A DNA stretch of 64,000 bases from Tausonia pullulans (taxonomy: Eukaryota > Basidiomycota > Tremellomycetes > Cystofilobasidiales > Mrakiaceae). The position numbers and the translations under genes were made by a program. The notes beneath the pieces were generated by a model that worked only from the letters and a program-made list of their open reading frames with translations, searched no databases and had not been told where the DNA came from. The first letter of the stretch is position 1, and each line of letters starts with the position of its first letter. This document shows, one piece after another, positions 38,097-49,700 of the stretch. Where the stretch lies: positions 186,001 to 250,000 of the forward strand of contig OX637620.1 in NCBI GenBank assembly GCA_951802195.1. Reading direction: 5' to 3'.

Positions 38097-38520
38097 AAGG
38101 AGACTCGGGCGGAAGAGCAACGTTGGCAAATCTGGTTTGTCAAGCAGAGGACGGATGGGAGAAGAACGGATTGATAGGGCGAGGGGGAAGCGAGACGGGC
38201 AGATGAGATGTGACAGAGAGAGGGGGGCGGGGGCCAAAGACGGCCTCTCCCTGTGTTATCCATGTAAATGGCATGCCTTCGGAAGCTTGTGAGAGCCATA
38301 CGTACCAAGATGAAAGATGAACGAGCATCTAGCCGAGCGGCAGCTGTCCTTGCCGGCCGCAGACTCGCTACACTCCGCCCCCTGCCGGTACCCCTGTCCT
38401 CCCCCCCTCTTTCGCGCGTCTGCTCTTCCACCTCCGCCGCTCGCCCTATCGCCTGGACTCCTCTTCAGCCCTCAGTCCACTACCTGCCCCTTCTTCCTCT
38501 CACGCTTTCTTCTGTTGTCG
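38097..38520. other. Intergenic between CWC22 and the M50B gene
   Basis: 424 bp holding the CWC22 3' UTR and the C/T-rich promoter and leader of the next gene. No additional gene is seen. Confidence 0.5.
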
Positions 38521-40375
38521 ATGGCCCCGCTCATCAACGGCACCCTCCTCGTTGGAGACGTCCGAGAGTCCCTCACGCCGAACAAAACGCAGCAGTCTGT
38601 TGTGTTTCCTCGCTATCGGTCCCCCTTGTTTCTTTGTCATTGACGATTGGATTGGCTTTCGCTCCTCGTTCGCAGAGACACCTTGGTGGGCTAGACTCGT
38701 TGAAGGAAAAGGCGACCTTGCGTTGACTATTGCTTCTTCTTCGGGCTGATCAGATCGTCGCTGGCTGCTACGGTAAGCGCGCGTCACTTCGATTCCTCCT
38801 CACCCCGTCAGCTCCAGGTTCTGAGCGCTGACACAGTGATCAAAACGCAACGGTGACTAAGTCGTCCTCATTGCGATCCTCTGGCATGTTCCCTTCCTCT
38901 CCCGACTCCTCTACCCTTTCAAGCTTCTCGTCGTCGGCATGCACGAGGTGCGTCGTTCTTCAACCAACTTTCTCACAGGACCACGGTCGCCCGCGGCCGC
39001 GGTCACCATCGGAGCGCTGATCCAGTGAAGTTTGTAATGTCGATGATCGCAGCTTTGGTGAGGAGAGCCCTTCACATCGGGTTCCATGCGGATCTTGACT
39101 GACAACTTGTTTAAAGCCACGCCATCGCGGGAGTCTTGACCGGCGCCACGATCGAGGTGAGCTGAGCGCCTTCAGTTCTCTCCACTCGAAGATCGTGATC
39201 ACTCATGAATTTTCCTCTAATCAGTCTATAACACTCGATCCGGACGAGGGAGGCTCGACGCGCATGCGAGGAGGCATCCCGGCCATCACGCTGCCAGCAG
39301 GTGAGCAGGGCAGCTTCACCTTCGAAGAGCGCGATTTGAACAAATGGCGGTCATCTTGATTAGGCTACCTCGGTAGCAGCGTCATTGGAGCCGGCCTTAT
39401 CACGTGTGGATGTATGTCCAGGGCTACTTCTCGGAAAGGAGACGGCCTCCGACTGACGATGAACGGCCTGTATCGGCAGTCGACACGAACGCTGTACGCC
39501 CCTAACTGCTCTCTCAAATTTCAAACTGGAGACTCTGAGCCATCATCCTTGACAGTCAAAAGTAGCCTGCCTTGTCCTCTCCTTCGGCTTCCTTCTCACC
39601 CTCTGGTGGGCGCGCAAATCTTGGGTGTGCGTTTTTGGAGATGACCCGTTGAGCCGTTGAGCAACCGTGCTGATTCCTGGGCGCTTCCTATCAGATCCTG
39701 GATGACAATTCTTCTGATGTGCGCGATCATCGTGGTCTGCTGGCTTTTTGGAAATTCGGTCGGTTTTTCTTCTCTCGCGCTCGTCCAAGACCGCATCAGT
39801 AAGCTGAAATTCGCTACACCTCTCGCTCACTCAGGCGCCTCTCCGGTTCTTTGTACTATTTGTGGGCGTGATGTCGTGTCTTTATGCGCTCTATGACATC
39901 GTGGACGACACTGTGAGTCGGCCTGCCTAAATTGCGGCCAACGAAGATCCTGATCTTACATTCTGGCGCAGATCGCTCGAAAGGTGATCTCTATCTTCAC
40001 CCAGGTCGCACCTCCCTTGAACTCACAGGACTGTTTTGAGATTTCAGGTAAACACGTCCGATGCATCGGAGTACGCCAAGATCTGCGGATGCTGCCCGTC
40101 CAAAGTCTGGGGTGAGTACGCTCCGGCCTGGCTCTGCGTCCTTCGGGCCGTCCCCTGCCGCTCTGACTTTGTCGTCGCCAGGCTGCATCTGGCTTCTTCA
40201 ATCTTTTGTGTTCTTTGCTCTGGGCGTCCTTATCGGCCTCGTAGCATTTGGTGAGTAGAGGTACACTCGAGGAATCTGCCATGTCAGGTCCTGATCAGTT
40301 CATCCTTCAGACGACGACTATGCGACACAACGGAGAAAAGCCGAGTCCTTCCTCGGTGGAACGCCCTTCTCTTAG
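38521..40375 (+). CDS. Peptidase M50B-like integral membrane protein, 257 aa
   Basis: Fifteen exons: 38521-38594, 38676-38685, 38754-38772, 38862-38947, 39053-39057, 39117-39156, 39225-39300, 39364-39411, 39563-39626, 39695-39758, 39835-39912, 39972-39983, 40048-40111, 40182-40250, 40311-40375 (774 nt, all phases agree). The fold reads TLIVAGCYVVLIAILWHVP (TM1), a catalytic HELCHAIAG motif (HExxH), SITLDPDEGGSTRMRGG, PAGYLGSSVIGAGL, three or four further hydrophobic helices, and DIVDDT. This matches fungal M50B-like zinc metallopeptidases of the site-2-protease clan; the substrate is unknown. Canonical splicing places a 5-nt exon (CTTTG) inside the HExxH codons. Exons of 10, 12 and 19 nt are also needed. 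The C-terminus after the last helix is short and polar. Confidence 0.9.
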
Positions 40376-40437
40376 TCATGAGGAAATGTTGGAGAGATTG
40401 AACACCGTAGATTTGAATTATGTTCTATTATGATCGT

Positions 40438-41926
40438 TTACGCTGCTGCCCCCTCCCGGACTTGACCACCATCGACGCACCGCCGGTCTCCTGCGACGAT
40501 GACACTCCTGGCATGAGAGACGATTTCCTCATCGAGCCGATGCCATTTCTCGAGCCGGTCGATGGACTTGGGGTCAAGGTCGATTGCCTTGATCTCGATG
40601 GGAGCGGCCGACGGCTGACCGCTGCGCTCGAGGGGGACGCGGACGATGACGGAGCAGTCCTTGAAGGTGGCTGAGAGGAGGAAGGCAATGACGAGGTCCC
40701 GGTCGGTCCACTCTTTCGGAGGGGGAAGAGGAGACGCAGAATCTCCGTAGCGCGAGACGAAGGCGGCAAACTCGTCGGTCGAGGGCTGGTGGACGGTCGC
40801 AGGAGACGGCAGGGCGTTGGGGGATGCATCGAGCACACGGGAGGCGAGGCCTTCGATGTCGAGGGGGTCAAGAGAAGCTTGAACTTGCGCGAGGAGGGAA
40901 AAAAACCGAGAGCTTGAGATTATTGGCGCAAGATGGGAGAGGAAGGTTGAGCGTAGAGATGATTCTAAGGCTGAGGTCGCCAGGACCTGGGCGAGGCGAT
41001 CTGGCTGAAGGGAGGACAAGACAATGAGCGAGAGAAGCTTCGTTCACATCTCAATCTGGGTTCACCTCAGCAGGAGAGACGAGAGTCCCATCGACAAAGA
41101 GTTTGAGATTATTCCCAGCCCCTCCTTCCGCGCACCACCCGTCCCACAGTCCGCCCAGTGCTCGCTCGACGCGCACCGGATCACCCGAGTACAGGTCGAG
41201 CGGGCAGTACTCGGACATTTCAGCGATAACCCCTCCGGTCTTGGAGACCGAGGACTTGAGCCTCTGGTGCATGCAGAAGCGACAATGCGTCCGCTTGAGA
41301 TCGCGCGTTCTTGAGGAGAGCTGATCCGCCGAAGGGAGAAACCCCCATTTTGGCTGCGTATACGCGCATGTATGCGGTCAAAACAAGCAAAAAAAACATC
41401 TCAACGAGCACATTACATGCTAACCTTAATTTCTACGGCCAAAATGGGTCGCGATCTGTCTGGACTGGGTCCGGTCAGGTCGTCGACAAGGAGCGCGTCC
41501 AGCCCGTCAAGATCGATCCCGCCACGCTCTACCCTCCACGACGGCCTCTTCAATCGGCTGGCCTCGTCCATCGCTGCAAGGAGACTTGAGGGAGGAGAGA
41601 CGTGCTCCTGCCTGGGAAGGAACTCCTCGGCAAGGAGTGGGGCGATAACACGATCGCGGAAGGCCGAAGGAGATTCCGAGGGTGTAGACGACAAGGATAA
41701 CGAGGGTCTTGTAGTTTCGGTCACCTTGCGAAGGCGGAGTACTTTGCCGTCCAGGGAGGCTGACGGGGGTCCTGAGTAGCGGAAAACTATGTTGGCTCCT
41801 CCTGCGTATGAGGGAAGACATCAGCGCGCAACGCGACGACCGCCCAAGAGTTGTTGACGAACCTTCCGAAATGTAGGTCCAATGCTCGGGTAGAGAGCTA
41901 GAGAAGTGACTCATGGTCGTTGGCAT
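40438..41926 (-). CDS. IPK1: Inositol-pentakisphosphate 2-kinase Ipk1, about 431 aa
   Basis: Exons 41926-41863, 41801-41425, 41353-41066, 41004-40438 (1296 nt, phases agree). The family signatures are in order: HWTYISEGGANIVFRYSG (ATP-binding N-lobe), GKVLRLRK, ILAVEIKPKWGFLP, RTHCRFCMHQRLK (the conserved EIKPK and RxxMHQ blocks), SEYCPLDLYSGD, and NNLKLFVDG. The C-lobe continues to DCSVIVRVPLE and an IDLDPKSIDRLEKWHRLDEEIV end. The enzyme phosphorylates IP5 at position 2 to make IP6 (phytate), used in mRNA export and as pyrophosphate precursor, in nucleus and cytosol. Two in-frame starts are possible, 41926 (MPTTMSHF) and 41914 (MSHF). It is divergent from the RING gene with 275 bp between starts, and convergent with the M50B gene. 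Confidence 0.93.
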
Positions 41927-42201
41927 ACTGGTCCGAACTACTACAAGGCCCCTTCAAAAAAGACTTGAAAGCGGAGATGGGTGTTGGAGACCAGCTGGAG
42001 ACGACGCGCCTCCAAGTCGCATCGTCGCTCGTCCCATCTGTTCGCCTCTGACAACCATCAACCCTCTCCCGTGTCTCTTGCTCCTCTCATCAGTTCTTCA
42101 CAAACCTCTCATATTGACCTGTCGAATTGGCCCTTTGATTCCTCTCACATTTGCACCGGTTCATAGGCGACGTGTTCCCCCACCGCCGTTAGCAGCACTC
42201 G
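41927..42201. promoter_or_regulatory. Bidirectional promoter, IPK1 and Zip3-like gene
   Basis: 275 bp between divergent start codons. C/T-rich towards the plus-strand gene. No specific motif is recognised. Confidence 0.55.
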
Positions 42202-44115
42202 ATGTCCTCAATCGCTGGCATCGACGCTGCCTCCCCTCAGTTCCTCGACTTTGTTGCCTGCGAAGTCTGCCGACGAGATCTCCCAGACTCGACCGACCCG
42301 AAACCGGTGACCTTCTTCGCGACGTCCTGTGGTCATATCATCTGCGACGAGCACCGCGGTCCGTCTGCATGCATCGAGCGAGCCCGGCCGGCTGCCGCTC
42401 GCAGTATCATCAAGCTTTGACACGTGTCGAGATGAACTGTGCCTTGCATTCTTCCCTCCAGATCCGTCCAATAGGTGCTCCAAGTGCCACACGGAGCGCA
42501 TCAGCCTGCAGGTCTTCTCGCGCCAGGTTAGGATGGCGCGATCTGGAGGCATCGCAGAGTCATGGCGGAGTCTCATTTCTCTCGCTCAATCTGCCTCCCA
42601 GGCTCTCGACTCTCTCGCCCACTTCTTCCTACCTGTCCCGCAGACCCTTCAGGAGGCGTTTGAGGCGGCTAACGTGATCTTGCCTGATTCTCTTTTGCCT
42701 CGTCGACTCTGTGCCTGACCGAGCGACACTTCGAGCAGTACCAGCAACGATACCTTTTGGATCTCCTCACCTTCTTCAAGGAGAAGGTTATCAAGCAGAA
42801 GGTAGGCCAGAATGCTTCAGTGTTCATAGTAAGCCTTGATTGACCCATGTCGTCGACCATCCTCTTTCCAGGCCGTTCTAGATCAGCTCAAGCCTCGTCT
42901 TCAGGCCGCTTCCGAGGATCAGAGGTGACCTCGTTGACGCCATATTCTGAATTCTTGCTGTTTCCCTGACTAACCTGCTCTCCCAGGCGCGTCGAATCCC
43001 TTGAGGTTGAGGTGGCGACTCTGCGGTCGCTGCTAGACAAGCGCGCTGCTCCCCCTTCGATCTCATCAAGCTCTCGCAAGAGGCGGTCTGAACTTGATGG
43101 AAGCCTCGGCAGCAACCCGTCAGCTTCGCTCCATGTGTGCAGTCCAGCGTCAGATAGTAATGTTAATAGGCACATCTGCCTGACCTTCAGCAAAGCGCAA
43201 CCACCACGCCCGGCATCGACGCTCCCGACGATCGGTCCACAACGGGTGACGATGACGCCCGAACGTCGCCAGCCTAGCGCTCTCGCGGAAGCCGCGGTTG
43301 ACTGGAACATTCAACGGCACGCGGCAGAGGCTCAGAGCCACGATGAGCGGCGGCCCACGAGTGGGATATCGGGAGATGGAAGGCAACATCCTTTTATCGA
43401 GTGAGGATTCTCATGCCACGACAGAATGCACTCTACGGCTAATCAGCCTCTCCTTGACAGGCAATTATCCTACGCTCACAGCCGGACATCCGCTACTCCC
43501 ACTCCTGCGCAGATGCCTCCAATCCTCGAAGACGGTCGACCCAGCGCGAGCCTCCCCTACCAGCGATTCGCGGCCACGCCCACCAAACTCCCCAGAGCTA
43601 TTCCTATCACTGCACATGCCCAGCCGCCTACTTTAAGCTCACACCGTCCCTTGAGCAGAATGCCGTCGCGGATAGGAGGAGTGAACGTCGGACCAGGAGT
43701 GCGCCCGATGCCCATGCCAGCGCCGACAGCTCGGGCGCCAAGCGCGATTCAGAACCGTGGTGGTCAGCTGCCTTGAAGCGCAGATTGCATTCGGGTGGCA
43801 TGGCTGACAAGTGCCGTCTGACTTGCAGCTTACGCCGTTCTCCAACGCCAGGCCCGACCAAGTCCTCTTGCGTCGCACGCGAATGTTCAACCCCCCTCGA
43901 CGCCGTCTCGTGCTCCTTTCTACCCTTCGGCCTCGTTGTCATCGAGGAATGGTGGCGGCGGTGAGCTAAGGGGACAGCAGCAGCAGTACCAGCAGCCTGT
44001 ACAGGGGTGGTCGCCGAGGCACCAGCCAGACGAGTATGTTGGTAGTCTCAGGGGTGGAGATGAGGGCTTCAAGAAGCAGCGGCCAGGTACGAGCAGCAAC
44101 CTTGCACCATTTTAG
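42202..44115 (+). CDS. RING protein, Zip3/HEI10-like (meiotic SUMO/ubiquitin ligase family)
   Basis: Verified exons: 42202-42358, 42462-42526, 42602-42673, 42736-42801, 42872-42924, then 42987 onward; the downstream exons to the stop at 44113-44115 (...SSNLAPF) are not fixed. An N-terminal RING (ACEVCRRDL, then TSCGHIICDEH, then CSKCHTERISL) leads directly into FFLPVPQTLQEAFEAA and a coiled coil YLLDLLTFFKEKVIKQK...DQLKPRLQAASEDQ...VESLEVEVATLRSLLDKR. This RING plus coiled coil plus Ser/Pro/Gln-rich disordered tail is the layout of Zip3/RNF212/HEI10, which mark crossover sites on meiotic chromosomes. The name is from layout, not from close identity. It is convergent with the FRG1 homologue. 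Confidence 0.72.
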
Positions 44116-44231
44116 CCAAGGGGGTGATGAAATGATGAGGTAGGGAGAGGTCAAATCGCCATCGTTTTGTTTCGGAATGACACGCGTAGTTCCTTGATGA
44201 TAGTACAGAGAAGCATGACATCGTAGCGAAC

Positions 44232-45543
44232 CTAGCAGAACTTGTCGCTGAGGAGAAGTATATGCGCGTCGTGGTCAGTCGGAACAGCGAGCGCGCATGT
44301 ATGCGAGCGAGTGACGCACCTCTTCAGCTTAGAGCGCCTATCGAGCAGAGCCTCTGAGAGCCGTCCCTCCTCCTTCGCCTTCTTGAGCTACAGTAAGTAC
44401 GCGCATGGAATAGAAGTCGTCAGTGCTGCTTGGTTGGGTTGGTCACACTCGCATATTTCACCACCTACCTCGCGCTTCGAATCTTTGCTGACGACGCTCT
44501 TGCCGGAACCCCACGCCTGTCTCTCTTTGTTGAGGGCGACCTCGTCAAGCTCCTCCCCGCGAACACTTGTCCGAGCCTTGCCCTTAAGGCCTCCCTCCTC
44601 CGCCTCGATTCGCGCCTTCTCCCGAAAGCCAGCCTGGACCTTGCATCGGAAGGACTCATGGAAGCCGATCGAGGTGGAATCACCCCGGAGCGTGAAGGAC
44701 CCATTGGCGGTCTCGGAGATAGAAAGGAAAGTTCCATGGCTGAGGAATCAGCATGGTCGGGTCGGTCAGCACGAGAAACAGACGTCGCACATGCCCGTCC
44801 TGTCGAACTAACGTGGTCTCGAGAGCGAAGAGATTGGACTCGAGGATATGCGGGGTAAAATTCTCCAGGGGACCGCGGCTCTCTGACGCGGCCGAAACCT
44901 GTTGGCAAGCCAGTCCAAGCAACAGTGAGCAACGACGTCCTTGCCACTTGCAGGCAACGACGGCGCCGCGTGAAACGACTTACCACTCCAAATCGGTCGC
45001 ACGCGAGAAAGTTGCCGCTGGCCGTCCGCAAGTTGATAGCTGTCGCGCCCGAGAGCTTAGAGACAACCCAGACAGACCCGATGTCGGTGGGCTCGTAGGC
45101 GAGCGCTGGTGGGAGCGAGGTTGACTCGGTCTGCGAAGGCGACGGAGGAGAGAGCGCGACGGGCATGACGCGAGTCCTCTGAACGTCGAACTGGGCGGGA
45201 GTCAAGGGAGGTCCAACATCAGATGGGAGAAACTATCGACTCGAAAGAGCCGTCAGCTCACTGAGATGGCAGACGGCGGGTCTGTTGGCGCCCAGATGAA
45301 GGTCGGTCCCGTCACCTCGTTCGGCTGCACACGCAACGTCAGCGTCGTCGTCACCTTCTCCCTCATGCATAGCAATCAAGATCTCCGTACCTCTGCCGGG
45401 AACACCCAAGCTCCAGGATCGGTGATCTCGGCCCTCTTGGTCCGCCCCCGGGAACTGCTACCGGTGCTTCCCTCGTCGTCCGAACCTTCGCGAGGGCGCT
45501 TGTGCTTCTTGTGCTTCTTCTCGCCCTTGAAGCTCAGCTTCAT
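44232..45543 (-). CDS. FRG1: FRG1 homologue (actin-bundling/RNA-processing protein)
   Basis: The first exon runs 45543-45391 (MKLSFKGEKKHKKHKRPR, then GAWVFPAE). The next begins PNEVTGPTFIWAP. Further exons carry the beta-trefoil strands: GSVWVVSKLSG, INLRTASGNFLACDRFGVV, and in a later exon ENFTPHILESNLFALET. The C-terminal exons have ESFRCKVQAGFREKARI and QAWGSGKSVVSKDSKR, and end LSEALLDRRSKLK...DKFC at the stop 44234-44232. The lysine-rich N-terminus, single trefoil (fascin-like) and LLDRRAKLK-type tail are diagnostic of FRG1, a nuclear/nucleolar protein linked to pre-mRNA splicing and F-actin binding. The start is uncertain: the frame stays open upstream to 45597, and a small extra first exon is possible. 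Middle exon edges were not all checked. Confidence 0.87.
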
Positions 45544-46000
45544 CGATTTCTGAAGGCGAGGGATCATCAGCCATGTCACATCAATGAGGAGACGCACTGT
45601 GAAGAGTGGCTCGCCTTTTCGCTCATAGTCTTGAATGATGCGCGAGGGTGGTGGAGGTCGATGGGAAAGCGGCGAACGGCGGTCTCGCCCGTCCCTCTCG
45701 AATCATCGAGGCCACCCGCTTGACTACCGGATGGATTGATCTCCTCAATCGAGTACAGTCGGCCCTTGCACGACGATACAATCGGGCCACATGCTTGTTT
45801 GTGTGCGTTACAGGCGTCATCTCCGCTGTGCGCCTTCCCAGTGTGGACCGGTGTAGCGTCACATCCGCAAAACGGTCTATGTGTGCATTTGTTTCGACAT
45901 TTTCACGTATCTAACCACCCATAACTTCAAGGGCATAACAGTCGTAGTTGATGGGCGGGAGCAGAAACGGGAGGAGGAGATATAAGAAGAGCTGGCGTGC
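45544..46000. other. FRG1 upstream flank
   Basis: Holds the FRG1 promoter. Short ORFs on both strands lack domains. Towards 46000 the composition becomes A/T-richer where LINE-derived sequence starts. Confidence 0.4.
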
Positions 46001-46384
46001 CTTGCCCACGATCCTTATCTCATACTTTATTAAAATGTCACGTATAATATTGTTGCGAGAGAAGCGGCCGTACATCTACTCTCCTCTTCCTACAGACGAG
46101 GCTCAGGAAATGGTCATGGGCCGATGCCAAAATAAATTTATAGAGGGTAGGGGGATCGGAGGAGCTTGCGAGAGACGAATGTTGCGGCAATAACTCAGAT
46201 GGCGCGCACCACAGGATAGGGCTCGTCGGAGAGATGAAAGAGGGACTCGACGGAGGCAAGGATACAGAGACAGAGCACGTATTGCGTGCTCTCTTTTTGC
46301 AACATGAGCGTCCTATTAACGAGCGAGACTGATGCGGTATGCTTGCCCGGGTGAAGATCAGAGGTAGAAATGATTGGCGTCGAC
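46000..46384 (-). mobile_element. LINE relic (copy D): decayed 3' end of an ORF2
   Basis: Read on the minus strand from about 46365, the sequence gives LHPGKHTA, then VESLFHLSDEPYPVVRAI, parallel to LHPGKHTA and VESFFHLFDEPCPVVRAI near the end of ORF2 in the full copy nearby. A stop falls straight after VRAI. Similarity then fades through an FVRRRR-like region. It is a 5'-truncated, diverged member of the same family in the same orientation; its own tail is not recognisable. Confidence 0.75.
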
Positions 46385-46465
46385 TTATTTTATTCTATTT
46401 GTATTGTACTTAAGTCAGTCATGGGTCATACGTAGAAACAAGGTAACCCCATGAGATATAGCAAT
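46385..46465 (-). repeat. LINE 3' tail (copy C), diverged
   Basis: On the minus strand it reads TATCTCATGGGGTTACCTTG, then TACGTATGACCCATGACTGA, then a degraded A-rich end (ACAATACAAATAGAATAAAA). It matches the last ~55 bp of the full LINE copy with several changes. It lies directly after that copy's poly(A). Confidence 0.8.
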
Positions 46466-46707
46466 TCGTAGCTGTACACTTTTTTTTTTGTATTTAAGTC
46501 ATGAGTTATACGTAGAGAACGAGGTAACCCTATGAGAGATAGCGAGTAGTAGCCAGATAGAGGGGGAACGAAAGTAAAGAACAGGTAGAAGGAAAGCAAA
46601 ATATGGGTGTGGACATAGGCCCATTAAAGAGGTAAGATATTAAGATGACCAGCTACATCAAGCAGTGGCTATGGACCAGCCATACTTCCCCACCCCAGAC
46701 CTGCTTG

Positions 46708-49700
46708 TCACCCAGGATCGGTGTCGGCGCCGACCGTAGCTCCATCCATCTGGTCCCTGCGAGCTATCCACCTCGTACTCGACTGCCAGTGTGTCTGCCG
46801 GATCGTAGACGCGATCTTGCGGATTTCCTCGTCCGTGACAGGATCGAGGGCTGCGATCTTGCTGTACCTCCGCCTTCGGACGAATCGCCATGTCCGGGCA
46901 ACAAAGATGCAGTGGAAGAGGAAGACCCCCCTCGGCGGCGACGGCGTCGGGCAGACAAGCGTCTGGAGGGACGGAGGATGGGAGGGGATCGAAGGCGAGG
47001 CACGTGCAGCAGCAGCAGCAGACCAGATAGCGCGCACGACGGGACACGGCTCGTCGAAAAGGTGGAAGAAGGACTCAACGGGGGCCATCAGGCACAGCGC
47101 ACATCGCTTGGACCTGTTGTGCGGTGTAGCGGTGCCGTCGGCGAGGAATGGCGCAGCAGTATGCTTCCCTGGGTGGAGGCTATACAGCGAGAATCGGTGG
47201 GCCAAGTCGACGTCCTCGGGCGACGCTCGGGACACGGCCTTGAGCAAGCACCACTGACGCTTCCAGTCGACCTTGGTAAGCGCCGGGAAGTGGTCCTGCC
47301 AGCCCTTTGGGATGATGAGGTCGCGATTGGCTAGAGTACGACTGTGTGCGCCGTGGGGCGCACGAGGAACGTTCAGCCGGCCGAGGTTTGTGTGGCTAGG
47401 GTGGAGACCCAGCCGCAACTGGCTATCTGTACCGAACGTAGACATCCAGTGGACAGCGTTCCTCCAGCGGTCTTGATTCCAATAGCTCATGTCAAAGCTG
47501 ATTTCTTCGAACCATGCCCGGAGGTAAGCCTGCCATCGTGCAGGGAGAGCTCCTTGGAGCTTTGTGATGGCATTCCACCAGACGGCTGGGAAGAACCATT
47601 GACCTTCCACTGGGGAAAGGAATACGCCTAACCAGCTGAAATTGGCGGGCCGGGGTCCTCTGATGAACTCTCCATCCCGGAAGATGGTGCGAGTCATCAT
47701 TCTATAAGCCCCTGGGTCGAGGCTCATGGTATGGATGATCCGCTTGCGAATACGGATCGATGCGGGAAGCTCTGGTTGGAAGAGCACATCGCCAGCCCAC
47801 TGGGCGCGCGCTTTGATGAGCCGGAATCGGAGTGGCGTGAAGCCGAAGCCGCCGAGGTCTCGAGGGGTTTCTAGACGTTCTCTGCTGACGTCGTGGTGTT
47901 TCGATCGGTAGAGGGACTTGTAGGCCGTTGCCTCGAGGTCTTCCAGGATATCGTCTGGGCACGGCAGAAAGCGGTCCAGGTAGATGATCTTCGAGTAGAT
48001 GTACTGGTTGATGATGTTGCATCGCGCAAGGAGAGGGAGGTCGTGCAGCGGGATGCGCGCGAGTCGAGCCTTCAGTTTGCCGATGACATCTCGCCAGCAA
48101 GCAGGCACGTTGACCGTGCGACCACATGGAACGCCGAGGAAGTCGAATGAGTGCGTTTGGACGCGCCATTCGTGGTACCTCGTAGGCGCCTCTGTCCGAC
48201 ATGTACCTAAAGGATAGAGGAGTGATTTTTGGTAGTTCAGCTTGCTTGCTGCGGCTTTCTCGTACTCGCGGAGGCAGGCCGTCGCCTTGTCGACCTCCGG
48301 CCAAGACCGACACCGGATACTTAGATCGTCTGCAAAGAGAAGGACCTTCCGCTCGTGTAGAGGGGGCGGATTGGCTGGTGGGAGGCGATGGCGGAGCATA
48401 CATGCCAGCGGCTCCAGAAGGAGGGCGAAGATCGTCGGTGCCGCGGGATCGCCCTGTCGGACACCAGACCGGATGTCGATGGCTTGGCCCATCCATCCGT
48501 TGATCATGAGGCGAGCTGTCTGGGAGGTCATCGTTGAGATGATCCACGCGGCGGCGCGCGGACCGAACCCCATGTGGCGGAGGCAGGGGCCAACAAAGTC
48601 GTGCGATACTCTGTCGTATGCCTTCTCAAAGTCGACTTGGGCGAGGACGCCAGGTAAAAGGTCTTCGTCGTCAATGGCGAGCTGGAGAGAGGAGATGTTG
48701 CGACCCGAGTCGCGGCCAGGGAGGAAGCCTGTCTGGTCCCCGTCGATGAGAGTGTCCACGACGGTGAGCAGGCGGCTGTTGATGGCAAGGGAGAAGATGC
48801 GAGCGTCAACGTTGATGAGCGAGATCGGACGATAGTTGGCAATCTGATCGCGATCTCCCTTCTTCTTGAAGATGAGATGGATATGGGCCTCGCGCTGTGA
48901 GGCGGATCGGAGGCCTGTCTCCGGGACGAGGTTCAGCAGACTGAGGAGGATCGGGCCGACGGCAGCCCAAGTGGCCTGGTAGAACTCGACGGGGATCCCG
49001 TCGCTTCCTGGTGTCTTGTTACGGTTCGATCGGAACGTGGCCCGCCTGAGCTCTTCCAGTTCGAAGGGTTTCTCGAGGGTCCGACTCTGGGAGTTGTCGA
49101 GTGTGTTGGTGGCATATCGGAGGACGTTGGCGTGCTCGGCAGCTGGCGTCGTCTTGGTCTCATAGAGAGTCGAGTAGAAGGCGTGTGCTGTAGCTAGAAT
49201 GTTCTCGTTGTTTGCGATGGCTGTGGCTGCTGGGTTGTCGAGTGGCCGCAGGGCTGCGATAGTGTCGGCCTGGCGGACGATCTTGAGTCGCTGCTTGACG
49301 GCATACTCGCTTGTGTTGGCTGGTTCGAGATGGGCTCGGAGAGCGTGGCCTTGGAGGATGGACCGAAGTGAAGGGCCTCCTGACACTCTGCTCATCCGGG
49401 CGAGGTGTCTTGAGATGTCAGATGCATGCTCCGCTATCTGAAGCTTGGTCTTGTCCCAGGCCTCGAAGGGGTCTCTGATCTCGGTGAGCGCATCTTGGTA
49501 CCACTTGGGAACGTGGTAGAGGAAGTACTCAACAAAACCGGTAATCTTCAGCAGGTGTGTGCCAATCTTGTACGATCCAGGACCGTGCTCTATTGCACCG
49601 GGGAAGGTGAGGCTGAGTGCGATCGGCTTGTGGCTGGAGTACAGGTGGCCGGTCGGACGTGGTAGGAAGCGTTGTCGCACGGCTCGGCTAGCGAGTAGAG

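Noticed and set aside
41913-42677. 254-codon plus-strand ORF
   Set aside because: Runs across the IPK1/RING promoter in another frame than the RING exons; Arg/Leu/Ser-rich with no domain.
46721-47334. Plus-strand ORFs of 178 and 229 codons
   Set aside because: Exactly antisense to the intact LINE ORF2, which has clear reverse-transcriptase motifs.
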